A stretch of DNA of 64,000 nt from Aequorivita capsosiphonis DSM 23843 (GCF_000429125.1 NZ_AUBG01000001.1:396444-460443); one strand, 5' to 3'. Positions 45,532 to 54,653 are shown, counted from the first letter of the stretch. Notes: a model not told the origin generated them from the sequence alone. Numbers and translations are program-made.

Positions 45532-48012
45532 ATGCAAACAAGACTACTTCTTCTTTTTCTTTTTTTGTCCACAACTATTTCTGCGCAAATAGTGGGGAAA
45601 GTGACCGATACGGAAGGCCAGCCGCTTCCTTACGTCAATATATACCTTCAAAATAGTTACATTGGCACCACCACCAATGACGATGGAAATTACTCCTTAA
45701 ATATTTCTGAAAAAGCTGAATACAAAGTCATCTTTCAATTTTTAGGCTATAAAACGCTAACCAAAACTATTGCCCCCACGGCCTTCCCATTCATTTTAAA
45801 TGTTTCTCTTGAAGAAGAATCAACCAGTTTGGATGAAGTCGTCGTAAACACTTCCGAAGACCCCGCATATCGCATTATCCGTAAAACCATTGCCCAACGA
45901 AAGGAAAATCTAGACAGGTTGAGCGAATATACGGCCGATTTTTATTCGCGTGGACTTTGGAAAGTAAAAAACGTTCCCGAAAAAATCATGGGGCAAGAAG
46001 TGGGCGATTTTGACGGAATGTTAGATTCTACGCGAACGGGAATCATTTATCTTTCGGAAACCATTTCAGAAATTGCCTATCAAAAACCAGATAAGTTTAC
46101 CGAAAAAATAATCGCTAGTAAAGTAAGTGGAAATGACAATGGCTTTAGTTTTAACAGTGCTCAGAGTGCGAACATTTCATTTTATGAAAATACTGTGGAA
46201 CTCAACGCCGCCTTGGTTTCACCAATTGCGAACAATGCATTGAGCTACTATAATTACAAATTGGACGGTATTTTTTACGAAGGGCCTAAACTCATCAACA
46301 AAATCAAGGTAATTCCAAAACGGCCTAAAGACAGGGTTTGGCAAGGCTATATCTATATCGTGGAAGACGATTGGCAATTATACGGAACAGAGCTTTCCAC
46401 CACCGGCGCGGCCATTCAAGTGCCTTTTGTGAGCGACTTAAAGGTGAAGCAAAACTATAAGTTTGATCAAGAATATGACTATTGGATCAAGATTTCACAG
46501 ACTATCGATTTTGGTTTTGGCCTTTTGGGAATGAAGGGAGAAGGTGGTTTTATAGCAGTTTATAGCAATTACGACTTTAAACCTCAATTCACAAAAAAGA
46601 CATTTACCAATGAAGTGCTTTCCTTTAAACCGGAAGCCAACAAAAAAGACAGTATTTTTTGGAGAGGCAGCCGTCCTGTTCCGCTAACAAATGAAGAGCT
46701 AAAGGATTATATCAAAAAAGACAGTCTTCAAGTGCTGCGGCATTCAAAACCGTATTTAGATTCCCTAGACACAAAATCAAACAAAGTGGGAGTTCTCAGT
46801 ATTCTTACAGGCTATACTTATAAAAATTCCTTTAAAAAATGGTCCGTTGGTTATGAAGGTCCAATTCGAAAAATCAATTTTAATACCGTTCAAGGTTGGA
46901 ATAGTCAAGCTGGAATAACCTATAGCAAATGGTATGACGACAACAAAACAAACACCCTAGGAGCAGCTATTCGAGCTGATTATGGAATAACTGAGGACAG
47001 AGTTCGGTTTACTGCCAGTATTCTTAGAAATTTCAACTGGAAAGATAAATTGCGGATTTCCACCTCAGGAGGAAGTAAAGTTGCCCAGTTTAACGATTCT
47101 GAACCCATTTCAACCCTCATTAACACAGTATCGACCCTATTCTTTGAACGGAACTATATGAAGCTTTACGAGCTTAATTACGGAAGAATTGGTTATAGCC
47201 AAGAGGTTTTAAATGGGCTTCACTTATACGCAGCGGCAGGATATGAAAACCGGAAACCAGTCTTTAACAATACGGACTATGTTACCATCCCAAATGATGG
47301 CGTAAGCTACAGCAGTAACAATCCGCTCGCGCCAAATGATTTTAACAATCCTGCGATAACGGAGCATAATATTGTAAAAAGCAAGGTACGGGCACGTATC
47401 AATTTCGCCCAAAAGTATTTTTCTAACCCTGATATGAAGTTTAATATTGGTGATGATAAATTCCCAGAACTGAATCTTTCAGTAGAAAATGGAGCTGGAA
47501 TTACGGAATCTAATTATGATTACACACAGTTTGAAGCGAGTTTGAACCAATCTATTTCGCTTAGCAACAAAGGCCAGTTCTATTACAACCTAAAGGGAGG
47601 GACGTTTGCAAACGGCGAAGGAATATCGTTTATTGATTATAAACATTTCAACGGAAACCAAACACGGGTGGGCACTTCGCCTAATTATACCAATGTTTTT
47701 AACTTGATGCCGTATTATGAGTTCAGCACGAATAAAAGTTATTTTGAAGGACATTTGGAACATGATTTCCGAGGATGGATTTTAGGGAAAATTCCTGGAA
47801 TAAATCAGCTGAACCTCAACCTGGTAGCTGGAGCTCACTTTTTAAGTACGGAAGAAAGAAAACCATATTCTGAAATTTCCGTAGGTATTGATAACCTTGG
47901 CTTTGGAAAATTTAGATTGCTTCGGGTAGATTATGTGCGGTCTTACTACAACGGCGGCAGTCAAGGCGCATTTATCTTTGGGTTGAAATTTTTGGATTTA
48001 TTGGGTATTTAA
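45532..48012 (+). CDS. DUF5686 family outer-membrane protein with regulatory-like domain
   Basis: An 826-residue protein with a signal peptide ending TISAQ. Residues 20-105 form a carboxypeptidase-D regulatory-like domain (VGKVTDTEGQPLPYVNIYL, TTTNDDGNYSL, FLGYKTLTKTI), as in SusC/TonB-dependent receptors, but there is no TonB plug domain. From about residue 115 the DUF5686 region follows (YRIIRKTIAQRKENLDRLSEYTADFYSRG), with many alternating strands and a terminal FIFGLKFLDLLGI, suggesting a barrel. The family function is unknown; it is common in Bacteroidetes. Confidence 0.88.
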   Translation: MQTRLLLLFLFLSTTISAQIVGKVTDTEGQPLPYVNIYLQNSYIGTTTNDDGNYSLNISEKAEYKVIFQFLGYKTLTKTIAPTAFPFILNVSLEEESTSLDEVVVNTSEDPAYRIIRKTIAQRKENLDRLSEYTADFYSRGLWKVKNVPEKIMGQEVGDFDGMLDSTRTGIIYLSETISEIAYQKPDKFTEKIIASKVSGNDNGFSFNSAQSANISFYENTVELNAALVSPIANNALSYYNYKLDGIFYEGPKLINKIKVIPKRPKDRVWQGYIYIVEDDWQLYGTELSTTGAAIQVPFVSDLKVKQNYKFDQEYDYWIKISQTIDFGFGLLGMKGEGGFIAVYSNYDFKPQFTKKTFTNEVLSFKPEANKKDSIFWRGSRPVPLTNEELKDYIKKDSLQVLRHSKPYLDSLDTKSNKVGVLSILTGYTYKNSFKKWSVGYEGPIRKINFNTVQGWNSQAGITYSKWYDDNKTNTLGAAIRADYGITEDRVRFTASILRNFNWKDKLRISTSGGSKVAQFNDSEPISTLINTVSTLFFERNYMKLYELNYGRIGYSQEVLNGLHLYAAAGYENRKPVFNNTDYVTIPNDGVSYSSNNPLAPNDFNNPAITEHNIVKSKVRARINFAQKYFSNPDMKFNIGDDKFPELNLSVENGAGITESNYDYTQFEASLNQSISLSNKGQFYYNLKGGTFANGEGISFIDYKHFNGNQTRVGTSPNYTNVFNLMPYYEFSTNKSYFEGHLEHDFRGWILGKIPGINQLNLNLVAGAHFLSTEERKPYSEISVGIDNLGFGKFRLLRVDYVRSYYNGGSQGAFIFGLKFLDLLGI

Positions 48013-48143
48013 GAATTAAAGATAACCGCCTTCTTTGGAAACCTTGTGCTTTCTCTGCGCACCGCTGCGCAATAGCTATTTCACAGAGTTACGCAAAGGA
48101 TCGCAGAGAACTACAGAGAGGATTCATTACAAAATAAGAAATC

Positions 48144-48917
48144 ATGAAAACTATTCTAAAAATATTACTAGCTTCTTCCCTCTTCACAAGCTGCATTCCA
48201 ATGCAGAAAGTACCGAAAGACGCAAAGATGGCAGACTTCTTCCATTTTCAAAAAGCGAAAGACTACGATGCCTCAAAGTGGGCGGTTTTTCTTCCGGGAA
48301 CTGGCGGCTTGCGAATTTTTAAAGACACGACCCATTATTTTGATGTAGCCAAAAAATTGAATGCAGAAGGTATTTCAGTTTTGCTCGTGGACAATGTTGC
48401 GGCTTATAAAGCTTCCAAAAGAGACGTAAAGGAAGAAGAGCCAGCGCAAATACTTTGGACGCTTGAAGAAGCATTAAAATGGGCGCAAAGGAATGGAGAT
48501 ATTGATCCAGATTCACAGGGAAGTATCGTAGGTTGGTCTCGTGCAGGCTTAGGCTTAATTCCACTTTCAAACGATGTAGAAGAACTAAAAAAGTTACATA
48601 TAAAATCAATCGCACTTTTCTATCCTGCAAATGGTTACGAAATACAACTTAAACCAAAAGTTCCAGTGCTAATCATGACCGGAGGCAAAGATCGAATTGT
48701 GAAATCTGAGGATATTTTAAAATATCTGGTAGCCGAAAACGCAAGCATTAAAATCTATGCAGATGCCTATCACGGCTATGATGTAAAAAGTCTAAAAAAA
48801 GGAAAATACTTCAGGTTTATTCCCTTTATAAGCAAAAAGCAATACCTTTTAAAATATGATGAAGAAGCCGCAAAAGACTCTTTTGATGAGTTGATTAAAT
48901 TTTTAAAGAAGAACTAA
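48144..48917 (+). CDS. Alpha/beta-hydrolase lipoprotein (dienelactone hydrolase-like)
   Basis: A 257-residue lipoprotein with an SPII signal ending ASSLFTSC (Cys17). It has the alpha/beta-hydrolase fold: WAVFLPGTGGLRIF, the nucleophile elbow GWSRAGLGL (Ser), VPVLIMTGGKDRIVK (Asp) and DAYHGYD (His), a complete catalytic triad. The dienelactone hydrolase group normally has cysteine as nucleophile, so an esterase or peptidase-like activity in the envelope fits better. The substrate is unknown. Confidence 0.86.
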   Translation: MKTILKILLASSLFTSCIPMQKVPKDAKMADFFHFQKAKDYDASKWAVFLPGTGGLRIFKDTTHYFDVAKKLNAEGISVLLVDNVAAYKASKRDVKEEEPAQILWTLEEALKWAQRNGDIDPDSQGSIVGWSRAGLGLIPLSNDVEELKKLHIKSIALFYPANGYEIQLKPKVPVLIMTGGKDRIVKSEDILKYLVAENASIKIYADAYHGYDVKSLKKGKYFRFIPFISKKQYLLKYDEEAAKDSFDELIKFLKKN

Positions 48918-48991
48918 ACTTTAAAAATAAAAATTCACCACAGAGTCACAGACCTGTCTGCTGGAGGAAGTGAACACAGAGAAAAATCATT

Positions 48992-49510
48992 ATGGCCATA
49001 CCATTTCCATTTCTAAACACTGAACGTCTTTATCTAAGGAAGATCCAGCCCTCAGACGCTGAGCGGGTACATTACTTTCGCTCTGATAAAGAAATTAATA
49101 AATTTATAAAAAGACCTCAACCCCAAACTTTTGAAATGGCGGTTGCGCATATCGAGAAAATAACTGCATTAATAAGAACAAACCAATCTATCTTTTGGGG
49201 CATAATGCTTCAAAATTCACAGGTTTTACTAGGTTCAATCTGCCTTTGGAATTTATCAGAAGATAAGAAAACTGCAGAAGTTGGTTACGACCTAGATCCA
49301 GAGTTTCACGGCAAGGGAATAATGAGTGAAGCGCTTAAAGCCGTTATCGATTTTGGCTTTAATCGCTATGGGTTACAAACCATAGAAGCTTACACGGATT
49401 ATAGGAATATTCCTTCAAAAAAGCTACTAAAACAACTTGGATTTATTCCAAGTTACGTATTTATAGACCCTGATAACCAAGACAATGCTATATATTACTT
49501 AAACCGTTAG
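48992..49510 (+). CDS. GNAT acetyltransferase (RimJ/RimL-like)
   Basis: A 172-residue GNAT protein: FLNTERLYLRKIQPSDAERVHYFR, AEVGYDLDPEFHGKGIMSEALKAVIDFGF (acetyl-CoA loop H-G-K-G) and TIEAYTDYRNIPSKKLLKQLGF. It belongs to the same Acetyltransf_3 group as the gene at 33057 but is not a close paralogue. Its stop codon overlaps the convergent pcm gene by 4 nt. Confidence 0.9.
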   Translation: MAIPFPFLNTERLYLRKIQPSDAERVHYFRSDKEINKFIKRPQPQTFEMAVAHIEKITALIRTNQSIFWGIMLQNSQVLLGSICLWNLSEDKKTAEVGYDLDPEFHGKGIMSEALKAVIDFGFNRYGLQTIEAYTDYRNIPSKKLLKQLGFIPSYVFIDPDNQDNAIYYLNR

Positions 49511-50148
49511 TTCTTGTCTTCCAAGAGTGGTACAAAACGGAACTCTCCATACTCTTCCTTCTCAAATTCGGTCTCAGATTTGCGTAAAAAGACTGTCATT
49601 ATCTGCACATTCTCGCCTACAGGAATCACTAATTTTCCTCCAACTTTCAATTGTGCCAACAACGGATTTGGCACAAAAGGAGCTCCGGCGGTAACGATAA
49701 TTCCGTCATAAGGTGCCTCTTCCTCCAGCCCAACATATCCATCGCCAAAAATCATTCGTTTAGGTTTATAACCCAGTTTGGGAAGAAATAATTTTGTCTT
49801 TTTAAAAAGTTCATTTTGTCTTTCAATAGTAAATAACCTTGCTCCTATTTCTAAAAGCACTGCCGCTTGATATCCGCTTCCAGTTCCTATTTCAAGAATT
49901 TTATCTCCTCGCTTAACTTCAAGAAGTTCTGTTTGCCTTGCAACAGTATAAGGCTGTGAAATGGTTTGATCTGCCGCTATGGGAAATGCCTTGTCCACAT
50001 AAGCGTGGCCCACAAACCCAGAGTCCATAAAAAGATGTCGCGGTATCCTACCAATAGCCAACAACACATTTTTATCGGCAATCCCCTTCATTTTAAGGAT
50101 TTCTACCAACTTTTTTCGCATTCCTTGATGGGTAAATGTATCTTTCAA
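49507..50148 (-). CDS. pcm: Protein-L-isoaspartate O-methyltransferase
   Basis: A 213-residue methyltransferase that repairs isoaspartyl residues by methylating their side-chain carboxyl. Family motifs are in order: VLLAIGRIPRHLFMD, YVDKAFPIAADQTISQPYTVARQ, the SAM motif LEIGTGSGYQAAVL, IIVTAGAPFVPNPLLAQL and GGKLVIPVG. Length is typical (205-215). It converges with the GNAT gene, with 4 nt shared. Confidence 0.96.
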   Translation of the reverse strand: MKDTFTHQGMRKKLVEILKMKGIADKNVLLAIGRIPRHLFMDSGFVGHAYVDKAFPIAADQTISQPYTVARQTELLEVKRGDKILEIGTGSGYQAAVLLEIGARLFTIERQNELFKKTKLFLPKLGYKPKRMIFGDGYVGLEEEAPYDGIIVTAGAPFVPNPLLAQLKVGGKLVIPVGENVQIMTVFLRKSETEFEKEEYGEFRFVPLLEDKN

Positions 50149-50402
50149 TTTTGATTAGATTTGAGATGTTATACTTGAGATGTCAGCCCTGAGATATCCG
50201 ACTTTACAAAGTAACCAAATAAGACAGGTAAGCTCCAAGTTACAAGTACCAAAAAATGCAAAGCACCAAATGATAAAAACTAAATTAAATTCCAAATTCC
50301 AAGCAACAAATAACAAAAATCTAAATCAAACATCACATTCCAAATAATTGAACCCATAAACCCTTAAATTTATTAACTTGCTACACCTCCTCAACTCAGT
50401 AT

Positions 50403-50435
50403 GGGCGACTCGCGAGCCCCCTACGCGAGTCGCCC
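50403..50435. repeat. 12-bp perfect GC-rich palindrome
   Basis: GGGCGACTCGCG (50403-50414) and CGCGAGTCGCCC (50424-50435) pair perfectly around a 9-nt loop, AGCCCCCTA. GC content is far above the surrounding DNA. It may be a dispersed element; there is no T-run adjacent. Confidence 0.85.
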
Positions 50436-50513
50436 CTACTCCCAATTCTTTTAAACTTATCGACTCCTCAACTTTTACCCCTCCCTTCTTTTAAACTTTT
50501 CCTCTAAAACCAT

Positions 50514-50521
50514 TACATTTG
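50514..50521 (+). promoter_or_regulatory. Candidate -7 box (TACATTTG)
   Basis: An exact TAnnTTTG match ending 10 nt before the ATG at 50532; the -33 region is weak. Confidence 0.45.
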
Positions 50522-50531
50522 TGAAAAACAC

Positions 50532-51506
50532 ATGCCAATGTTGAAAGCTGGAGTTCTAGGTGCTGGTCACTTAGGAAAAATACACTTAAAATTGCTGCAA
50601 CAATCCACTAAATATGAACTTGTGGGTTTCTATGATGCAGATAAAAATGCTTCGGAAAAAATAGTCTCTGAATTTGGATACAAAAGCTTTCCCTCCATGG
50701 AAAGCCTTATAGACGCCAGTGAAATGGTGGTGGTGGTAACCCCCACTAGCAAGCATTATGAATGTGCCGAAAAAGTAATCAGAGCTGGTAAACACCTTTT
50801 TATTGAAAAACCGATTACACAAACTGTTTCCGAAGCTGAAAAGATTCGAGATTTGGCACATGAGTACAATGTTCGTGGACAAGTAGGCCAAGTAGAACGA
50901 TTTAATCCCGCATTTCAAGCCATCAAGGATAAGCTAATCAATCCAATGTTTATTGAAACGCATAGGCTTGCAGAATTCAATCCGCGTGGAACCGATGTTT
51001 CAGTTGTTTTGGATTTAATGATTCACGATATAGACGCGATTTTGAGTGTTGTAAAAAGCCCCGTAAAAGGCGTGAACGCAAGTGGAGTATCGGTTATCAG
51101 TGAAACGCCAGATATTGCCAACGCGCGAATTGAATTCGAAAACGGATGTGTGGCCAATCTAACCGCCAGCCGTATTTCACTTAAAAGAATGCGAAAGGCG
51201 CGCTTCTTTCAACGCGACGCCTATATTTCGGTAGATTTTCTTGAAAAGCAATGTGAAGTGGTTAAAATGAAAGACGCTCCTACAGATCTTGACGAATATG
51301 CAATGATTTTGACCAATGCCGAGGGGATTAAAAAGCAAATCTATTTCGAAAATCCGGAAATAGTTGCCAATAACGCCATTCTTGACGAACTGGAAAGTTT
51401 TTACGAAGCGATAAAAGCTGACAGAACTCCAGAAGTTACGTTACGACAAGGGACAGAAGCACTTCGGGTAGCCATGTTGATTATTGAAAATTTTAAGAAA
51501 ATCTAG
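50532..51506 (+). CDS. Gfo/Idh/MocA family oxidoreductase
   Basis: A 324-residue NAD(P)-dependent dehydrogenase: Rossmann motif GVLGAGHLGKIHLKLL at residues 6-21, the FIEKPITQTVSEAE element carrying the conserved EKP lysine, and an alpha/beta C-terminal domain (VVLDLMIHDIDAILSVV). An alternative ATG two codons downstream (50538) would start MLKAGV. The family handles sugar or cyclitol intermediates; no substrate can be named. The next gene begins 59 nt downstream, so the two may be co-transcribed. Confidence 0.9.
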   Translation: MPMLKAGVLGAGHLGKIHLKLLQQSTKYELVGFYDADKNASEKIVSEFGYKSFPSMESLIDASEMVVVVTPTSKHYECAEKVIRAGKHLFIEKPITQTVSEAEKIRDLAHEYNVRGQVGQVERFNPAFQAIKDKLINPMFIETHRLAEFNPRGTDVSVVLDLMIHDIDAILSVVKSPVKGVNASGVSVISETPDIANARIEFENGCVANLTASRISLKRMRKARFFQRDAYISVDFLEKQCEVVKMKDAPTDLDEYAMILTNAEGIKKQIYFENPEIVANNAILDELESFYEAIKADRTPEVTLRQGTEALRVAMLIIENFKKI

Positions 51507-51565
51507 ATGTCGGATGACAGTTGACGGGTCAAAAAAGATAATAAATCTAAAATTATAATTTATAA

Positions 51566-52456
51566 ATGAAGAATATAGCAGTAATAGGCGCTGGAACAAT
51601 GGGCAATGGGATTGCCCATACCTTTGCGCAATACAATTATAAAGTAAACTTGATTGATGTTTCGCAAGCATCATTGGATAAAGGAATAGCTACCATTACC
51701 AAAAATCTGGACCGGATGCTTGCCAAGGAAAAAATTTCAGAAGAAGAAAAACAACAGACGCTGAGTAATATTTCAACTTTTACTAATTTGGAGGAAGGTG
51801 TTAAATCTACCAGCTTGGTTTTGGAAGCCGCCACCGAAAACGTTGATTTAAAGTTGAAAATTTTCCGCGATTTAGATAGTTTTTGTGATGAAGACACCAT
51901 TTTAGCGAGTAACACTTCGTCAATTTCCATCACTAAGATTGCTGCCGTTACAAAACGACCAGAAAAGGTAATAGGGATGCACTTTATGAATCCGGTGCCG
52001 ATTATGAAATTGGTTGAAATCATCAAAGGTTACAGTACGAGTGAAGCTACTTTTAAAACCGTGGAAGAACTTTCAACAAAGCTGAAGAAAGTTCCTGTGG
52101 AAGTAAACGACTACCCTGGCTTTGTTGCAAACCGTATTTTGATGCCTATGATTAACGAAGCGGTAGAAACGCTCTACAATGGCGTTGCCGGCGTAAAAGA
52201 AATTGACACCGTAATGATGCTCGGGATGGCGCACCCAATGGGGCCATTGGCATTAGCCGATTTTATTGGCCTTGACGTTTGTCTATCTATTTTAAACGTG
52301 ATGTATGATGGTTTTAAAAATCCGAAATACGCACCTTGTCCATTATTGGTAAATATGGTTATGGCAGGGAAATTGGGCGCCAAAAGCGGTGAAGGTTTTT
52401 ATGATTACAGCCAAAACCGAAAGGCGGAAAATGTTTCCTCACAATTTACTAAATGA
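51566..52456 (+). CDS. 3-hydroxybutyryl-CoA dehydrogenase
   Basis: A 296-residue enzyme oxidising 3-hydroxyacyl-CoA with NAD. The dinucleotide fold starts VIGAGTMGNGIAHTFAQYN, with NTSSISITKIAAVTKRPEKVIGMHFMNPVPIMKLVEI containing the catalytic histidine, and the C-terminal domain LGMAHPMGPLALADFIGLDV. The short single-function form fits butyrate/PHB-type or phenylacetate metabolism rather than the FadB fusion. It is likely co-transcribed with the upstream oxidoreductase gene. Confidence 0.96.
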   Translation: MKNIAVIGAGTMGNGIAHTFAQYNYKVNLIDVSQASLDKGIATITKNLDRMLAKEKISEEEKQQTLSNISTFTNLEEGVKSTSLVLEAATENVDLKLKIFRDLDSFCDEDTILASNTSSISITKIAAVTKRPEKVIGMHFMNPVPIMKLVEIIKGYSTSEATFKTVEELSTKLKKVPVEVNDYPGFVANRILMPMINEAVETLYNGVAGVKEIDTVMMLGMAHPMGPLALADFIGLDVCLSILNVMYDGFKNPKYAPCPLLVNMVMAGKLGAKSGEGFYDYSQNRKAENVSSQFTK

Positions 52457-52512
52457 TATTTTTTTAGCCACAGCCGACACTAAGCTCACAGAGAAAGCTC
52501 ATAAACACTAAG

Positions 52513-52566
52513 CTCTTAAACCCTCCTCCGGCGAGCAAGCTTATAAACCCTCCTACGGTGGGCAAG
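52513..52566. repeat. 27-nt tandem direct repeat
   Basis: Two adjacent 27-nt copies, CTCTTAAACCCTCCTCCGGC.. (52513-52539) and CTTATAAACCCTCCTACGGT.. (52540-52566), differ at a few positions; a partial third copy starts CTTATAAGCTCCTAAAC. They lie 41 nt before the DUF1015 start. Confidence 0.7.
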
Positions 52567-52606
52567 CTTATAAGCTCCTAAACTTTTAAACATCTAAACT
52601 AAGAAT

Positions 52607-53845
52607 TTGGCAAAAATAATTCCTTTTAAAGCAGTTCGTCCTACAAGGGACAAAGTGAATTTACTCGCGGCACGTTCTTATGATAGCTATACTGCCGCCC
52701 AGGTAGAGTCGCGATTGCGCGACAATCCGTTTTCGTTTTTGCATATTGTAAACCCTGGATTTAGGTATAACAAGGAAATATCTGGTGAAGAACGCTATGG
52801 CTTGGTTAGAAATCGCTATCAGGAATTTAAGGAGAATGGTATTTTTATGCAGGATAAAAAACCTTCTTTCTACATTTATAAAATTGTAAACCGTGACGGT
52901 TCGGTATTCAACGGTTTTGTGGGTGCGGCAAGTGTACAGGATTATGAGGATGATGTTATTAAAAAGCATGAGGACACTTTAGAGTTTCGCGAAGAGAATT
53001 TGAAGAAATACCTAAAAACAATAGGTTTTAATGCTGAAGCTGTGCTCCTCACCTATCCAGACAATCCAGAATTAAAGAAAATTATAGATTCTGTAATGCA
53101 AGATAGGCCTGAGTATGAATTTACAACCACTTATCGCGACACGCATTATCTTTGGAATGTTGACGACGAAGTTCTTCTGAAAAAAATAGAACATATTTTT
53201 GATACCCTTCCCGCTTTATATATTGCTGACGGGCACCATCGTTCCTCCTCTTCCTATTTATTGGCGAAAGATTTGAAAGAAGAACATCCCCAGCACACCG
53301 GGGAAGAGCCTTATAATTTTTTTATGAGTTACTTGATTCCCGAAAGCGATTTGAAAATATATGAATTCAATCGTTTGGTAAAGGATCTCAACGGTTTGGA
53401 AAAAGACGAGTTTTTAATAAAGCTCGACGAACACTTCAGAATCGAAAATCGGGGAACAGATTATTACAAACCATCTAAAGTAAATCATTTCAGTATGTAT
53501 TTGGATGGTGAGTTCTACTCTTTACATCTTCGGAAAAGCAAATACAAAATCACCAATGCCCTGGATGCATTGGATACACATATTTTATATGTTACTATTC
53601 TAAAACCAATCTTGGGTATTGATGATCTTCGCACGGATAAGCGAATTGAATATTCACACGGAAAAAAAGATTTAGCATACGTAAAAACCGTTGTGGATTC
53701 AGGTACTTTTGCAGTTGGATTTGGGTTATTACCCGTTACCACAGAAGAAATGAAGAATATCGCAGATCAGGGATTAAAAATGCCGCCCAAAAGCACTTAT
53801 ATAGAGCCTAAGCTTCGAAGTGGTGTTACGGTTTATGAATTCTGA
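52607..53845 (+). CDS. DUF1015 family protein
   Basis: A 412-residue protein of the DUF1015 (SpoIIIAA-unrelated HTH-like kinase) group: IIPFKAVRPTRDKVNLLAARSYD, NPFSFLHIVNPG, YIADGHHRSSSSYLLAKDL (conserved DGHHR motif, residues about 206-210) and a C-terminal VGFGLLPVTTEEMKNIADQGLKMPPKSTYIEPKLRSG. The DGHHR segment is the likely catalytic or nucleotide-handling site; the family has no settled biochemical function. The start is a TTG, the only codon that gives the usual N-terminus. YggS follows closely. Confidence 0.9.
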   Translation: MAKIIPFKAVRPTRDKVNLLAARSYDSYTAAQVESRLRDNPFSFLHIVNPGFRYNKEISGEERYGLVRNRYQEFKENGIFMQDKKPSFYIYKIVNRDGSVFNGFVGAASVQDYEDDVIKKHEDTLEFREENLKKYLKTIGFNAEAVLLTYPDNPELKKIIDSVMQDRPEYEFTTTYRDTHYLWNVDDEVLLKKIEHIFDTLPALYIADGHHRSSSSYLLAKDLKEEHPQHTGEEPYNFFMSYLIPESDLKIYEFNRLVKDLNGLEKDEFLIKLDEHFRIENRGTDYYKPSKVNHFSMYLDGEFYSLHLRKSKYKITNALDALDTHILYVTILKPILGIDDLRTDKRIEYSHGKKDLAYVKTVVDSGTFAVGFGLLPVTTEEMKNIADQGLKMPPKSTYIEPKLRSGVTVYEF

Positions 53846-53872
53846 TTTTTGAAAAAGAGGGGAAAGAGAGAA

Positions 53873-53900
53873 GAAGAAAGAAGAAAGAAGAAAGAAGAAA
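53873..53900. repeat. Heptanucleotide tandem repeat, 4 copies of GAAGAAA
   Basis: Four exact GAAGAAA units lie within a purine-only tract (about 53851-53925) between the DUF1015 stop and the yggS start. The reading frame of yggS is open through it to a TTG at 53849, but unit length seven would shift that frame with each slippage. Confidence 0.85.
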
Positions 53901-53926
53901 GAGAAAATAATAAAGAGGACAGAGAG

Positions 53927-54595
53927 ATGATTTCAGAAAATTTAGAAAATTTAAAGAAGGAGTTACCTAATGACGTTACTTTAGTAGCGGTTTCCAAAAC
54001 CAAACCGGTTGCCGATTTGATGGAGGCCTATAATGCCGGACAACGGGTTTTTGGCGAAAATAAAATTCAAGAAATGGAATCTAAGTGGCAAGAAATGCCA
54101 AAGGATATCCAATGGCATATGATTGGTCATGTGCAGCGCAACAAAGTAAAGTATATGGCACCTTTCGTCAGCTTAATACACGCCGTGGACAGCTTAAAGC
54201 TTCTGAAAGAAATAAACAAAGAGGCAAAGAAAAACGAAAGAACGATTCATTGTTTGCTTCAGATAAAAATTGCTGAAGAAGAAAGTAAGTTCGGTATGGA
54301 AAAAGCAGATGCATCAGCACTACTCGCTTCGGAGGAATTGAAAAACTTTGAAAATGTGAAAGTCGTTGGTTTGATGGGAATGGCGACTTTTACCGAAGAT
54401 GAAAAGCAGGTTTCAGAAGAATTCATGAAGTTAAAGGGAATATATGATGAATTCAAAATTCAGTGCGAGAACTTTGGGATAGAACTCAACATTTTAAGTA
54501 TGGGAATGAGTGGCGATTATAAAATTGCCTTAAAAAGCGGCAGCAATATGCTTCGCTTAGGAAGTGCCATTTTTGGCGAACGTAATTATAAGTGA
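53927..54595 (+). CDS. yggS: YggS/PROSC family pyridoxal phosphate-binding protein
   Basis: A 222-residue PLP homeostasis protein with the alanine-racemase N-terminal barrel. The cofactor lysine is in VTLVAVSKTKPV (K near residue 25), followed by FGENKIQEMESKW, WHMIGHVQRNKVKYM, FGMEKADASALL, LMGMATFTEDE and SMGMSGDYKIALKSGSNMLRLGSAIFGER. The ATG at 53927 was chosen over a TTG at 53849, because the longer form would begin with a low-complexity basic stretch encoded by the GAAGAAA repeat. Confidence 0.95.
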   Translation: MISENLENLKKELPNDVTLVAVSKTKPVADLMEAYNAGQRVFGENKIQEMESKWQEMPKDIQWHMIGHVQRNKVKYMAPFVSLIHAVDSLKLLKEINKEAKKNERTIHCLLQIKIAEEESKFGMEKADASALLASEELKNFENVKVVGLMGMATFTEDEKQVSEEFMKLKGIYDEFKIQCENFGIELNILSMGMSGDYKIALKSGSNMLRLGSAIFGERNYK

Positions 54596-54653
54596 TCAGT
54601 ATTCATTGAGCTGTTATTTCAATAAAAAAAATAGAGAATACCCAATAAAGAGC

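Larger units (their letters stand above)
50149..50531. repeat. Long spacer with degenerate repeats and a GC-rich palindrome
   Basis: A 383-nt region without a gene. It contains degenerate CAAATTCCAAGCAACAAATAAC-like words (about 50240-50360), the 12-bp hairpin at 50403-50435, and CTTTTAAACTTTT words shared with spacers near 24370 and 52560. The promoter of the next gene lies at its right end. Confidence 0.5.

Noticed and set aside
48035..48322. 95-codon frame overlapping the start of the hydrolase lipoprotein
   Set aside because: It begins in degenerate repeat DNA and runs in a different frame into a gene with a clear lipobox and catalytic triad.
51637..52026. 129-codon antisense frame inside the 3-hydroxybutyryl-CoA dehydrogenase gene
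   Set aside because: It lies wholly within a well-supported gene on the other strand and encodes no recognisable domain.
53849..53926. Longer N-terminus for YggS from a TTG at 53849
   Set aside because: The extra 26 residues are a low-complexity Lys/Glu/Arg stretch encoded by a slippage-prone repeat; the ATG at 53927 gives the family N-terminus.
54564..54653. 30-residue N-terminal extension of the exonuclease fusion
   Set aside because: It overlaps the end of yggS in another frame and precedes the exonuclease start MYAILDIETTG, which begins the family fold.
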